Of a stretch of 63,102 bases of DNA, positions 44,567-52,514 are shown piece by piece. This stretch comes from Paracoccaceae bacterium (GTDB lineage: Bacteria; Pseudomonadota; Alphaproteobacteria; Rhodobacterales; Rhodobacteraceae), in assembly GCA_027484915.1 (NCBI GenBank), contig JAIXSA010000160.1:1-63102 (forward strand). Direction: 5' to 3'. Position numbers and translations under genes: made by a program. Under the pieces are notes generated by a model. That model was given only the letters and a program-made list of their open reading frames with translations, searched no databases and was not told where the DNA came from. Within the stretch, counting starts at the first letter, position 1. The number at the start of each line of letters is the position of its first letter.

Positions 44567-45439
44567 ATGCAGCCGCTGGACAGTGACCTGATGCGCAGCT
44601 TCCTTGCAGTGGCGGATGCCGGATCGGTCACAGCGGCGGCGGCGCGGCTTTACCGGACGCAATCGGCGGTCAGTCTTCAGGTGAAGCGGCTGGAGGAAAG
44701 CCTGGGCCAACCCCTGTTCGACCGGCAGGCGCGCGGCGTGGTCCTGACCCCGCGCGGCGAGCAGCTGGTACCCTATGCCCGGCGGGTGGTGGCGCTTCTG
44801 GACGAGGCGGCGGTGGCGCTGCGGGAAAAGCCCCTTGTCGGGCCGGTGCGGGTGGGCATTCCCGACGAATACTCGGGCACCGTCCTGCCGCGGGTTCTGG
44901 CGGCCTTTGACGAGCGACAGGAGGGGGTCCAGGTTTCGGTCCGGGTCGACCATTCCACGGCGCAGATCGCGGCGCTTGAGGCGGACGAGATCGACCTCGC
45001 CGTCATATACGACTGGGAATACGTGCAGGAAGGGGAAGTCCTGGGGATCGACCCGACCGTCTGGGTAACCTCGGTGACCCATGCCCAACACCAGCGGCGG
45101 CCGGTCCCTGTGGCGGTCTATTTCCAGTCGGTATGGAGCCGCGACTATGTCGAGCTGTCGTTGAACCGGCTGGGGATCGACTGGCGCGTCGCCTGGGCCT
45201 GCGACATGGCCGGGGGGGTCAGGGTGGCGGTGACGAACGGGATGGCGATTGCGCCCCTGTCCCGAAGCACGATCCCGACCGGTTGCCGCGAGCTGACGGC
45301 CGAGGACGGGTTCCCCATCGTCGACAACGCGCGGGTAGTGCTGCGGCGCAACCCGAGGGGAACCTCTCCGGCGGTCGAGGGGATGGCCGAGATCCTGCGC
45401 CAGGCCTTCGCCCCGTTGCGACAGGAGATGAGGCCATGA
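44567..45439 (+). CDS. LysR-family transcriptional regulator
   Basis: The protein has 290 residues from the ATG at 44567, or 294 from 44555. The N-terminal winged helix MRSFLAVADAGSVTAAAARLYRTQSAVSLQVKRLEESLGQPLFDR is typical LysR. Residues from about 90 form a periplasmic-binding-like effector domain. The shorter start was chosen because the longer one lies in a dyad and lacks a ribosome binding site. It probably controls itself and perhaps the divergent DUF1127 gene. Its stop overlaps the ogt start by 4 bp. Confidence 0.93.
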   Translation: MQPLDSDLMRSFLAVADAGSVTAAAARLYRTQSAVSLQVKRLEESLGQPLFDRQARGVVLTPRGEQLVPYARRVVALLDEAAVALREKPLVGPVRVGIPDEYSGTVLPRVLAAFDERQEGVQVSVRVDHSTAQIAALEADEIDLAVIYDWEYVQEGEVLGIDPTVWVTSVTHAQHQRRPVPVAVYFQSVWSRDYVELSLNRLGIDWRVAWACDMAGGVRVAVTNGMAIAPLSRSTIPTGCRELTAEDGFPIVDNARVVLRRNPRGTSPAVEGMAEILRQAFAPLRQEMRP

Positions 45440-45882
45440 TGCGGGCTGGAATGGTGGGGCCGTTGGGACCAGTCAGTCTGGTGGAGCGGGACGGGATCCT
45501 GGTCGGGCTGGAGTGGCGGATGCCGGAAGTGGGCGGCACGAGTGCGCTTCTGGCCGAGGGGCTTGCGCAGTTGGAGGCATATTTCGACGGCAGGCTGCAC
45601 CGCTTTGACCTGCCGCTGGACTGGGGCACGGGGCTGAACGCCGCAGTGCGCCGCGCCATGACGGCGATCCCCTGGGGCGAGACGCGGACCTATGGCGAGA
45701 TCGCCAAGGCGGTTCGGGCGCCGGCACAGGCCGTGGGGCAGGCTTGCGGGGCGAACCCGCTGCCGATCCTCATCCCTTGCCACCGGGTCATGGGAACGAA
45801 TTGGTTCGGTGGCTTCTCGGCGCCGGGCGGGGTCGAGACCAAGGCCGCGCTTCTGCGCCACGAAGGGGCGATTCTGCTATGA
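45436..45882 (+). CDS. ogt: Methylated-DNA-[protein]-cysteine S-methyltransferase
   Basis: The 148-residue protein has the active-site motif PCHRV with Cys115, the DNA-binding helix region YGEIAKAVRAPAQAVGQACGANPLPILIPCHRV and the C-terminal GGVETKAALLRHEG. It repairs O6-alkylguanine by irreversible transfer to Cys. It lacks an Ada-type N-terminal domain. It overlaps both neighbours by 4 bp, so LysR-ogt-DUF3253 look translationally coupled. Confidence 0.95.
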   Translation: MMRAGMVGPLGPVSLVERDGILVGLEWRMPEVGGTSALLAEGLAQLEAYFDGRLHRFDLPLDWGTGLNAAVRRAMTAIPWGETRTYGEIAKAVRAPAQAVGQACGANPLPILIPCHRVMGTNWFGGFSAPGGVETKAALLRHEGAILL

Positions 45883-46106
45883 CGGACAGGATGCGCGCGG
45901 CAATCCTGGATCTTGCCCTGCAGCGGGGCCGGGAAAAGTCGCTCTGCCCGTCCGAGGTTGCCAGGGCGCTGGCAACGGACTGGCGGCCCCTGATGCTCGA
46001 AGTGCGGCGGGTGGCGGCAGAGATGCCTGAGATCGTGGCCATGCAGAACGGCGCCGAGGTGGGCCCGCGGACCGCGCGTGGACCTATCCGCCTGCGGCTG
46101 CGCTGA
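45879..46106 (+). CDS. DUF3253 small protein
   Basis: The 75-residue product MTDRMRAAILDLALQRGREKSLCPSEVARAL...WRPLMLEVRRVAAEM... matches the small DUF3253 family, which reads as a winged-helix fold and has no assigned function. It overlaps the ogt stop by 4 bp. The C-terminal basic GPIRLRLR is typical. Confidence 0.88.
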   Translation: MTDRMRAAILDLALQRGREKSLCPSEVARALATDWRPLMLEVRRVAAEMPEIVAMQNGAEVGPRTARGPIRLRLR

Positions 46107-46249
46107 AGGTTGAGATCAGGGTCGGCGACACCGCCCACCCCGGGCTGGCGCTGATGCTATCGACCGGGTGGGTCTGGACATATGCGGTGGCTTGTCTGAT
46201 GCCCGTCCTGGGCTTAGGCCTTGCGTGACAGTTTTATGACAGGTGCGCG

Positions 46250-47086
46250 GTGAGCCTTGGCATCTTCCTGGCCGTCCTGGGCGCGGCCTTCCTCCATGCG
46301 CTCTGGAACGCGCTGATCAAGATGGGAACCTCGAAGGTCGGCGGGATGGTGATCCTGTCGGTCGTAGAGGTGCCGATCGGGCTGACTGTCGTGGCCTTTT
46401 TCCCCGCCATCGATCCGGTGGCGATCCCCTGGGTGATCGCTGCTGGCTGTACCCACTTCGCCTACAAGTTCTTCCTCACCTATGCCTATGACCGTGGCGA
46501 CCTGAGCCGGGTCTACCCGATCGCCCGGGGTGCCGCGCCGATGATCGTCGCGGTGTTCGGCGCGGCCTTCCTGGCCGATGCGGTGACGCACCAGGAATAC
46601 ATCGGAATCGCTGTCGTGGCGGCTGGCATCCTTCTGATGGCGCGGGGGGTCTTCACAAGTGGCGAGGACCGAAAGCTGCTGCCCTTCGCCCTTGGCTCGG
46701 CTTGCGCCACGGCGACCTATACGCTGATCGACGGGATGGGCGCGCGGGTCTCGGGCTCGCCCGCCGCCTATGTGGCCTGGGTCTTCGTCGCGGATGGGAC
46801 CATCTTCACCTTGGGGATGCTGGCGTTGCGCGGGTGGAACGTGATCCCGCGCAACTGGCAGGCCTGGCGGATGGGCACCTTTGCCTCGGCCGCAAGCTAC
46901 GGGGCCTATGCGGTATCGATCTGGGCGATGACCACGGCACCCATCGCCGTGGTGGCCGCGCTGCGCGAGACCTCGATCCTTTTCGCGGTGCTGATCGGCT
47001 GGCTGGTCTTCGGCGAGAAGATGACCGGGGAAAAGGCTGTCGCGGCGCTGATCATCGTGACGGGGGTGATGCTGACAAGGCTTTGA
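46250..47086 (+). CDS. EamA/DMT-family transporter
   Basis: The 278-residue product (GTG start) has about ten hydrophobic helices in two repeats; the first half ends near PMIVAVFGAAFL and the second near LRETSILFAVLIGWLVFGEK, a typical EamA motif. It is an inner-membrane exporter of unknown substrate. It lies 143 bp after the DUF3253 gene. Confidence 0.92.
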   Translation: MSLGIFLAVLGAAFLHALWNALIKMGTSKVGGMVILSVVEVPIGLTVVAFFPAIDPVAIPWVIAAGCTHFAYKFFLTYAYDRGDLSRVYPIARGAAPMIVAVFGAAFLADAVTHQEYIGIAVVAAGILLMARGVFTSGEDRKLLPFALGSACATATYTLIDGMGARVSGSPAAYVAWVFVADGTIFTLGMLALRGWNVIPRNWQAWRMGTFASAASYGAYAVSIWAMTTAPIAVVAALRETSILFAVLIGWLVFGEKMTGEKAVAALIIVTGVMLTRL

Positions 47087-47164
47087 CCGGACGGCTCGTC
47101 CTGCGCCTTCGGCTTCTCCTCGCGAGGCCGGCGAGGCGTGACGAAGCTATCGACGAGCCTTGGT

Positions 47165-47869
47165 TCACCGCACCCGGCGGATGCCTTCGGGGATGATCTG
47201 CTGCACGATCCCGGCCAGCAGAAGGTAGAGTGAGGTCAGCACCAGCAGCCACTTCGCCACAGGCCCCTCGTTGAAATCCCACCAGGCAGCCCAGGCAGCC
47301 AGGGCAATCCAGGCAACGCAGACCGCAATCGAGATCTCGTACCAGCGGCTGGTGCGGACCGGGTGGATGAACTTGAGGTTGGTGAACATCGTCACGGTCA
47401 GCAGGATGACGACCATCAGGATGATCGCCTCGCCCGGCTTTGTGGCGAAAAGCACAAGGACAACCATATTCCAGCAGGCGGGGAAGCCCGCAAAGCTCTT
47501 GTCCTTCGTCTTCATCCGCGTATCCGCGAAGTAGATCACCGAGCCGTAGCAGATCACGATGATCGCCAGCCAGCCCGTCCAGCCAGGCAGAAGGCCGGAC
47601 TGGAAAAGCGCAAAGGCCGGGATGAAGACATAGGTCAGGTAGTCGACGATGAGGTCCATCAGGACCCCGTCATAGGTCGGCCAGTTCTTGTGGACCTCGA
47701 ACCGGCGCGCGAGCGGTCCGTCGATTCCGTCGACGATCAGCGCCACCACAAGCCAGAGGAACATCAGGCTCCACTCCCCCTTCACCGCGGCAAGCATGGC
47801 GAACATGGCGAGCACCGCACCAGTTGCGGTCAGGAGATGGACAGACAGGGCTTTTAGGCGCGGGTTCAT
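47165..47869 (-). CDS. pcs: Phosphatidylcholine synthase
   Basis: The 234-residue membrane protein contains a CDP-alcohol phosphotransferase motif in the form DGIDGPLARRFEVHKNWPTYDGVLMDLIVDYLTY (about 47-80), with the spaced Asp residues required for catalysis, and about seven or eight membrane helices. Pcs joins choline to CDP-diacylglycerol and is typical of alphaproteobacteria that make phosphatidylcholine. The ATG at 47869 gives MNPRLKALSVHLLTATG. Confidence 0.95.
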   Translation of the reverse strand: MNPRLKALSVHLLTATGAVLAMFAMLAAVKGEWSLMFLWLVVALIVDGIDGPLARRFEVHKNWPTYDGVLMDLIVDYLTYVFIPAFALFQSGLLPGWTGWLAIIVICYGSVIYFADTRMKTKDKSFAGFPACWNMVVLVLFATKPGEAIILMVVILLTVTMFTNLKFIHPVRTSRWYEISIAVCVAWIALAAWAAWWDFNEGPVAKWLLVLTSLYLLLAGIVQQIIPEGIRRVR

Positions 47870-47920
47870 GGGAACTTGATGGCGGATTACGGGCAGGCGT
47901 GCAACTGGATGGTGCCGCAA

Positions 47921-48853
47921 TCAGGCACGTGGGTGGGCTTTTTCGTAGACTTCCATCAGTCGCGCCGCATCGACGGCGGTGTAGGCCTGCGTGGTGGAAA
48001 GCGAGGCGTGGCCGAGAAGTTCCTGGATCGCGCGCAGGTCGCCACCGGCCGACAGAAGGTGGGTGGCAAAGCTGTGCCGCAACGCGTGGGGCGTGGCGGT
48101 GGCAGGGAGGCCAAGGCGGAGGCGGGCCCGCTCCATCGCGGCCTGGATCAGCCGGGGGTTCACTGGCCCGCCGCGCGCGCCACGGAAGAGCGGCTCGCCC
48201 GGGGTGAGTTCGAAAGGGCTGAGGCGGACATAGTCGGCGACAGCCTGGACTGCAGCGGGGATGACCGGGACGGGACGCGTCTTCCCGCCCTTGCCGGTGA
48301 TGCGCAGCGTCTGGGGCAGGGGGTGCTCGGCGCCGGTAAGCGAAAGCGCCTCGCCGATCCGCAGGCCCAGGCCATAAAGCAGCGTGGCGATGGCGATGTC
48401 GCGGGCGGCGATCCAGTCTTCGCGGGCATCGCTGCCGATCTCGGTCAGAATTTCCCTGGCGCCGTCTTCACTTAGGGGACGCGGGAGCTTGCGGCGGAAC
48501 TTCGGGCCGCGGGCGGAGAGGACCGTGGTGGCGTCGGTCCCGGTGCGGTCGGCGGCCCAGGCCGTGAAACCCTTGACGGCCGAAAGGGCGCGGGCCAGGG
48601 AGCGGGCGGAGAGGCCGCGGTTGCGTTCCTCGGCCATCCAGGCGCGGAGGTCGGTCTGGGTGGTTCGGGCGACAGCGGCGATGCCGTCGGCGCCGCCACG
48701 GTGGGCGGACAGGAACTTCAGGTACCGGCTGACGTCGCGGCGGTACGCCTCGACCGTGTTTTGTGCTGCGCCCTCAAGGGCTTGCAGCTGCGCAAGCCAC
48801 TGCGACAGCCCGGCCCCAAGCGCGGGGGCGAGGAAGGGGTCTAGCCCAGCCAC
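47921..48853 (-). CDS. xerC: Tyrosine recombinase XerC
   Basis: The 310-residue protein has the core-binding domain (about 15-105) and the catalytic domain with Arg165, Lys188, His256, Arg259, His282 and the nucleophile Tyr291, all in expected contexts (GLGLRIGEAL, HALRHSFATHLL, LGHASLSTTQAY). With XerD it resolves chromosome dimers at dif. Its start overlaps the end of the DUF484 gene by 13 bp, a gene pair common in proteobacteria. Confidence 0.96.
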   Translation of the reverse strand: MAGLDPFLAPALGAGLSQWLAQLQALEGAAQNTVEAYRRDVSRYLKFLSAHRGGADGIAAVARTTQTDLRAWMAEERNRGLSARSLARALSAVKGFTAWAADRTGTDATTVLSARGPKFRRKLPRPLSEDGAREILTEIGSDAREDWIAARDIAIATLLYGLGLRIGEALSLTGAEHPLPQTLRITGKGGKTRPVPVIPAAVQAVADYVRLSPFELTPGEPLFRGARGGPVNPRLIQAAMERARLRLGLPATATPHALRHSFATHLLSAGGDLRAIQELLGHASLSTTQAYTAVDAARLMEVYEKAHPRA

Positions 48854-49539
48854 CGGCGCATCGAGCGTTCGAAGACGCCCGCGAAGAACTGAAGGAGATC
48901 CGTGCCATGCGTGGACTTGAACTGGGTCGGGTCTTCGGACGCGAAGACCAGCATCGCCGGCAGGCGATTGGGGCCGAGGTCGAGTTTCATCAGGGCTTCG
49001 GATTGCAGGTCCTGGGCCCTTTCGCCGTAAAGGTTAACGCCAAGCGCGGTCATCGAGCGCAGCACGATCTGGCGGCCGGGGCCGTTCCGACCGTTGGTCA
49101 GATAGTGGCCGACGAACCCCGCCGGGGCCACCTGCAGCACGTCGCCAAGCCGGCGGAGGGTGGGGTCGGTGTCGGGGTCGTCCTGCAGGGTTTCAAGGAC
49201 GAGGCGGACCACGTCGACCCGCAGGGTCTGGGCGACCTCGGTCGTCAAGGCCTTGATGAAGCTTTCGAAATTCGTCGGCTCCAGCAAGTGCAGCACGGCC
49301 CGGTGAACCTGGTTGGTCCCCGCCAGGTTCTCGTAAGCCGCTGCGATCACGGACCTGTGCGTGTCCTCCAGCCGGTCGAGACGGCTCTCCAGCCGCTGCA
49401 TGGCGATTCCGCGGAGGTCGACGATATTCTCGCCCAGGCTGCGCTCGTTGGCGGCGACGAGGGCGTTCATCACGTCGCGGTCTTCCAGAAGCCGTTCAGG
49501 CTCGGCGAGGATCCGGTCGCGGAGGTCGGGTTCGATCAT
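48841..49539 (-). CDS. DUF484 family protein
   Basis: The 232-residue protein has an N-terminal helical part (IEPDLRDRILAEPERLLEDRDVMNALV) and a GAF-like domain with the conserved GPGRQIVLRSMTALG and LDLGPNRLPAMLVFASEDPTQF blocks of DUF484. The function is unknown, but the gene is usually linked to xerC, as here. The ATG at 49539 is chosen; the longer frame upstream lacks family features. Confidence 0.93.
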   Translation of the reverse strand: MIEPDLRDRILAEPERLLEDRDVMNALVAANERSLGENIVDLRGIAMQRLESRLDRLEDTHRSVIAAAYENLAGTNQVHRAVLHLLEPTNFESFIKALTTEVAQTLRVDVVRLVLETLQDDPDTDPTLRRLGDVLQVAPAGFVGHYLTNGRNGPGRQIVLRSMTALGVNLYGERAQDLQSEALMKLDLGPNRLPAMLVFASEDPTQFKSTHGTDLLQFFAGVFERSMRRWLG

Positions 49540-49754
49540 GGCGGGCCAGTTTCCGAAAGGATTACCGCTGACTATAGGCCGAAGCTCACACGGAAGGCGA
49601 CAGGTTTTCGGCGGCGTCGGCGGGGAATGGGGCAGGGATGCAACAGTCGGTCTTTCCCGCATCTTATTTGCGTCTTCCTTCCGTCTCTACGCGCGCATCG
49701 GTCGGCTGGCGTTAACTTTTGGGCGGGAAGCTGGGGGCCGCAAAGGAGTCCGCC

Positions 49755-50261
49755 ATGCCCGACCTTCGGAAACAGACCCCCCGGCAGCGAGCCCAGATGA
49801 CCTATATGATGGACGTCATGCGGCGTCTGGAATGGGACCTGCACAACACCATCGAACTGACGGGCCGCATCCCCGAGGAGTGGCACCGGATCGCCCAGGC
49901 GACGCCCCGACAGGCCAAGGTGAAGGTCAACCTCGCGCTGGAGGCGGATGTGGTGAAGTTCTTCAAGTCGATGGGCGAGGGGTACGGGCCGCGGATCAAC
50001 GACGTGTTGAAAAGCTACATGCACGCGCGGCTGGCCGGGGTGATCCGGGGGGCCGAGACGCTGGCGCATTACCGGGAGCGGGAGGAGGCTTGGTCTGGGG
50101 AGAAGCCAGCCTTTGGGGATGTGGCGTGGGTGACGGGCGGGGAGTGGGAGGACGAGGGGCCGCCAGTGGTGGAGGCCGTCCGGGCGCAGGTGCAGGAGGC
50201 CGCACAGAAGGCGGTGGCGGAGGGGGACGAACGGGTGTTTGGGGGGCCGTTGGTGAGGTGA
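49755..50261 (+). CDS. BrnA-like antitoxin family protein (orphan)
   Basis: The protein has 168 residues from the ATG at 49755, preceded by an AAAGGAG site. Residues 55-98 (KVKVNLALEADVVKFFKSMGEGYGPRINDVLKSYMHARL) match the ribbon-helix-helix region of BrnA antitoxins, which usually repress and neutralise a BrnT toxin. No brnT gene precedes it. The C-terminal ~65 residues form an extra acidic, Glu/Ala/Val-rich extension. It may act as a DNA-binding regulator without a toxin, or be left over from a toxin-antitoxin pair. Confidence 0.78.
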   Translation: MPDLRKQTPRQRAQMTYMMDVMRRLEWDLHNTIELTGRIPEEWHRIAQATPRQAKVKVNLALEADVVKFFKSMGEGYGPRINDVLKSYMHARLAGVIRGAETLAHYREREEAWSGEKPAFGDVAWVTGGEWEDEGPPVVEAVRAQVQEAAQKAVAEGDERVFGGPLVR

Positions 50262-50381
50262 GGGGGGTGTTGCTATAGATTTGTGGTAATGTGCATCCGA
50301 ATTTGGCGCACTATACACTGATGCGATTTTCTCATTGGTATTTGGTAAACGTGAGCTCTTTAGTGTGAGGTTGCAGATTAG

Positions 50382-51296
50382 ATGTCTATGCCAAGCCCAA
50401 CCGTTCAGTTGCCTGAGGTACCTGTTTCAGAGTGGAATGCTATCAACACCCGAACTGCTTCAGGTCTTTTTGCTTACCGTCAAATGCAGGCAATTAACCT
50501 TTTGGAATTACCTGATTATGGTGGCGGCGACCTCGACGCATCCCAGCGCAGGGAAGCGTTGCGTGACGCGGTGTCCTTGCAAAAGCCACTTGCGGCGCTG
50601 GCCCTGTTCCTCGGAGTGGTTGCGCTTGAGGATTTCCTCCGCGACTTGGCCTCAAGGCTAGCAGATACTCCATCGTGTTTGGCCCATTTTCCTGGGTTAG
50701 CCAGTTTACGTGCTAGAAAGGTCTCTAAACCGCCTGAAAAGATGTTCATGCGCCTAGATAGCGACCCCGCAGGAGTCGGTGTTCTAGACCCAGAGAGGAT
50801 CAATGAAGCATTTAAATTGGCATTAGGTCTTGAGCCTATTCCGGCGGCTGAGTTCTGGCATCTTCGTGACTTGGCCTTGCTCAGGCACACTGTTGCACAT
50901 CATGGAGCGGTTATCCGCAAAGTTGACGTTCCTAGATTTGCGCACTTTATTGTCGCTCCTGGGCGCGTGATCAATCCTCCACCAGAATTCGTTACGGGAG
51001 AGTTGACTTACCTATACAAACTGGGGCGACAGATTGAGAATGGAGTTCGCAATGCCATCTTCACTAGTTTAATCAAAGCGGAAGGTGAGGGTTGGTCCAA
51101 AAATCCTTCACGAGATATAGTTGAGCTGATTGAGTTATTTGCCTTTTTTGGGCACCTTGAAACGACCAATGTCGTGGTGGGTTACTCTAAGCCAGGGTCG
51201 GAACTTAGGCTTAGACAAGAAGCAGAGGCACTTCGAATTCGGACGCTTCTGCTTCAAAAATGCATCTCTGATTTGATAAGTGAGTTCGGCGAGTGA
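50382..51296 (+). CDS. HEPN-like protein of unknown function
   Basis: The 304-residue product is mostly alpha-helical in appearance and carries LALLRHTVAHHGAVI, in which Arg168 and His173 form an R-x4-H motif as in HEPN ribonucleases. No signal peptide or membrane segment is seen. I do not recognise a named family. Codon use and GC content are much lower than in the neighbours (many ATT, TTG, AAA codons), which points to recent transfer. HEPN proteins often act as RNA-cutting toxins or anti-phage effectors, so that is a reasonable but unproven idea here. A terminator hairpin lies 100 bp downstream. Confidence 0.72.
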   Translation: MSMPSPTVQLPEVPVSEWNAINTRTASGLFAYRQMQAINLLELPDYGGGDLDASQRREALRDAVSLQKPLAALALFLGVVALEDFLRDLASRLADTPSCLAHFPGLASLRARKVSKPPEKMFMRLDSDPAGVGVLDPERINEAFKLALGLEPIPAAEFWHLRDLALLRHTVAHHGAVIRKVDVPRFAHFIVAPGRVINPPPEFVTGELTYLYKLGRQIENGVRNAIFTSLIKAEGEGWSKNPSRDIVELIELFAFFGHLETTNVVVGYSKPGSELRLRQEAEALRIRTLLLQKCISDLISEFGE

Positions 51297-51397
51297 GGCA
51301 TCTTGGCGCCGCGGAACCCTTGGCCCGGAATCAAGGTGCTTGCGCCGCCGGACCGCGCCCTCCCCACTGCCCGGCCACGGGCCGTTCGTTCTTCGCG

Positions 51398-51424
51398 GAA
51401 ATCCTCCACTGGAGGATTTCTTTT
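51398..51424 (+). terminator. Rho-independent terminator
   Basis: GAAATCCTCC/GGAGGATTTC forms a perfect 10-bp stem with an ACT loop and is followed by TTTT. It probably ends the HEPN-like gene transcript. Confidence 0.85.
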
Positions 51425-51562
51425 CCCTCATCACCCCCCGGGAGGGCGCTTTGGACGTGTCTCGCGCAGAACGGCGGTGGGAGGGGTGGCACCACAAAGT
51501 GCTTTGCTCGGTTGGTGGTGCGCCCGGCCGAGGGAGGGCGCGGCCCTGTGTGGGGCGGGGGA

Positions 51563-51597
51563 GGTGCGCCATGAATGCGCACCCTACGGGAGTCGGG
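51563..51597. repeat. Palindromic intergenic repeat, copy A
   Basis: The core GGTGCGC-(CATGAAT)-GCGCACC is a perfect 7-bp inverted repeat and is followed by CTACGGGAGTCGG. Copies B (51704) and C (55479) share the same core. Confidence 0.8.
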
Positions 51598-51703
51598 GCA
51601 GGCCCCGACTTGCGGGGGGAGCGGTGGTTGGGCCGGTGCCCCCCACCCCCATCCCTTCCCCACAGAGGGGGAGGGGAGGCGCGGGGTGGTTGGGGTTCGG
51701 CGT

Positions 51704-51737
51704 GGTGCGCAATGAATGCGCACCCTACGGGAGTCGG
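51704..51737. repeat. Palindromic intergenic repeat, copy B
   Basis: The same core with spacer AATGAAT, again followed by CTACGGGAGTCGG. It lies directly after the 3' end of fsa (which is on the minus strand). Confidence 0.8.
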
Positions 51738-51746
51738 CGTGAACCC

Positions 51747-52400
51747 TTACAGGATCTTCTGGCCCGTCTTCGCCCAGTCGGCGTTGAACTGGTCGAGGCC
51801 CTTGTCGGTCAGCACATGGCTCGCCAGCGCCTTGATGACGTTCGGGGGCGCGGTGACGACGTCGGCTCCGATCAGGGCGCAGTCCTTGACGTGGTTGGCG
51901 TTCCGGATCGAGGCGGCAAGGATTTGGGTCTTGAAGTCGTAGTTGTCATAGATCGTGCGGATGTCGCCGATCAGGTCCAGCCCGTCGAGGTTGATGTCGT
52001 CCAAGCGGCCAATGAAGGGCGAGATGAAGGTGGCCCCGGCCTTGGCGGCGATCAGCGCCTGGTTGGCCGAGAAGCAGAGGGTGACGTTGACCATGAAGCC
52101 CTCACCCGACAGGACCTTGCAGGTCTTGAGGCCGTCCCAGGTCAGCGGGACTTTGACGGCGATATTGGGGGCGATGGCGGCCAGTTTGCGGCCCTCGGCG
52201 ATCATGTCGTCGGCTTTCAGGGCCACGACTTCGGCCGAGACGGGGCCTTTGACGAAGGAGCAGATTTCCTTGGTGACTTCCAGGATGTTGCGGCCGGATT
52301 TCAGGATCAGCGACGGGTTGGTGGTGACGCCGTCGACCATGCCGAGGTCGTGCAGCTCGCGGATGGCGTCGACGTCGGCGGTGTCGATGAAGAATTTCAT
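51747..52400 (-). CDS. fsa: Transaldolase / fructose-6-phosphate aldolase
   Basis: The 217-residue protein [31 protein letters not shown]... has the small-transaldolase pattern. The Schiff-base Lys83 lies in [10 protein letters not shown], and [14 protein letters not shown] completes the active site. It runs the sedoheptulose/erythrose exchange of the pentose phosphate pathway or the related aldol reaction; sequence alone does not decide which. The ATG at 52400 is the family start. It is divergent from priA. Confidence 0.95.
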   Translation of the reverse strand: MKFFIDTADVDAIRELHDLGMVDGVTTNPSLILKSGRNILEVTKEICSFVKGPVSAEVVALKADDMIAEGRKLAAIAPNIAVKVPLTWDGLKTCKVLSGEGFMVNVTLCFSANQALIAAKAGATFISPFIGRLDDINLDGLDLIGDIRTIYDNYDFKTQILAASIRNANHVKDCALIGADVVTAPPNVIKALASHVLTDKGLDQFNADWAKTGQKIL

Positions 52401-52514
52401 TTGGGCCTCGTATCGTTTTCGCGCGGGGGGGCGGTTGCGGCGGGTGCCGCGCGGGGGTTGAATGCTCTCGGGCGCGGGTTTAGCGCAAAGGGCGGGTGAG
52501 CGAAAGGTTTCAGC

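Larger units (their letters stand above)
51297..51746. other. Intergenic region with hairpin and two palindromic repeats
   Basis: This 450-bp region between convergent genes holds no credible gene. It contains a strong hairpin at 51398-51424, two copies of a palindromic intergenic repeat (51563-51597 and 51704-51737) and G/C-rich low-complexity sequence between them. Confidence 0.7.
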
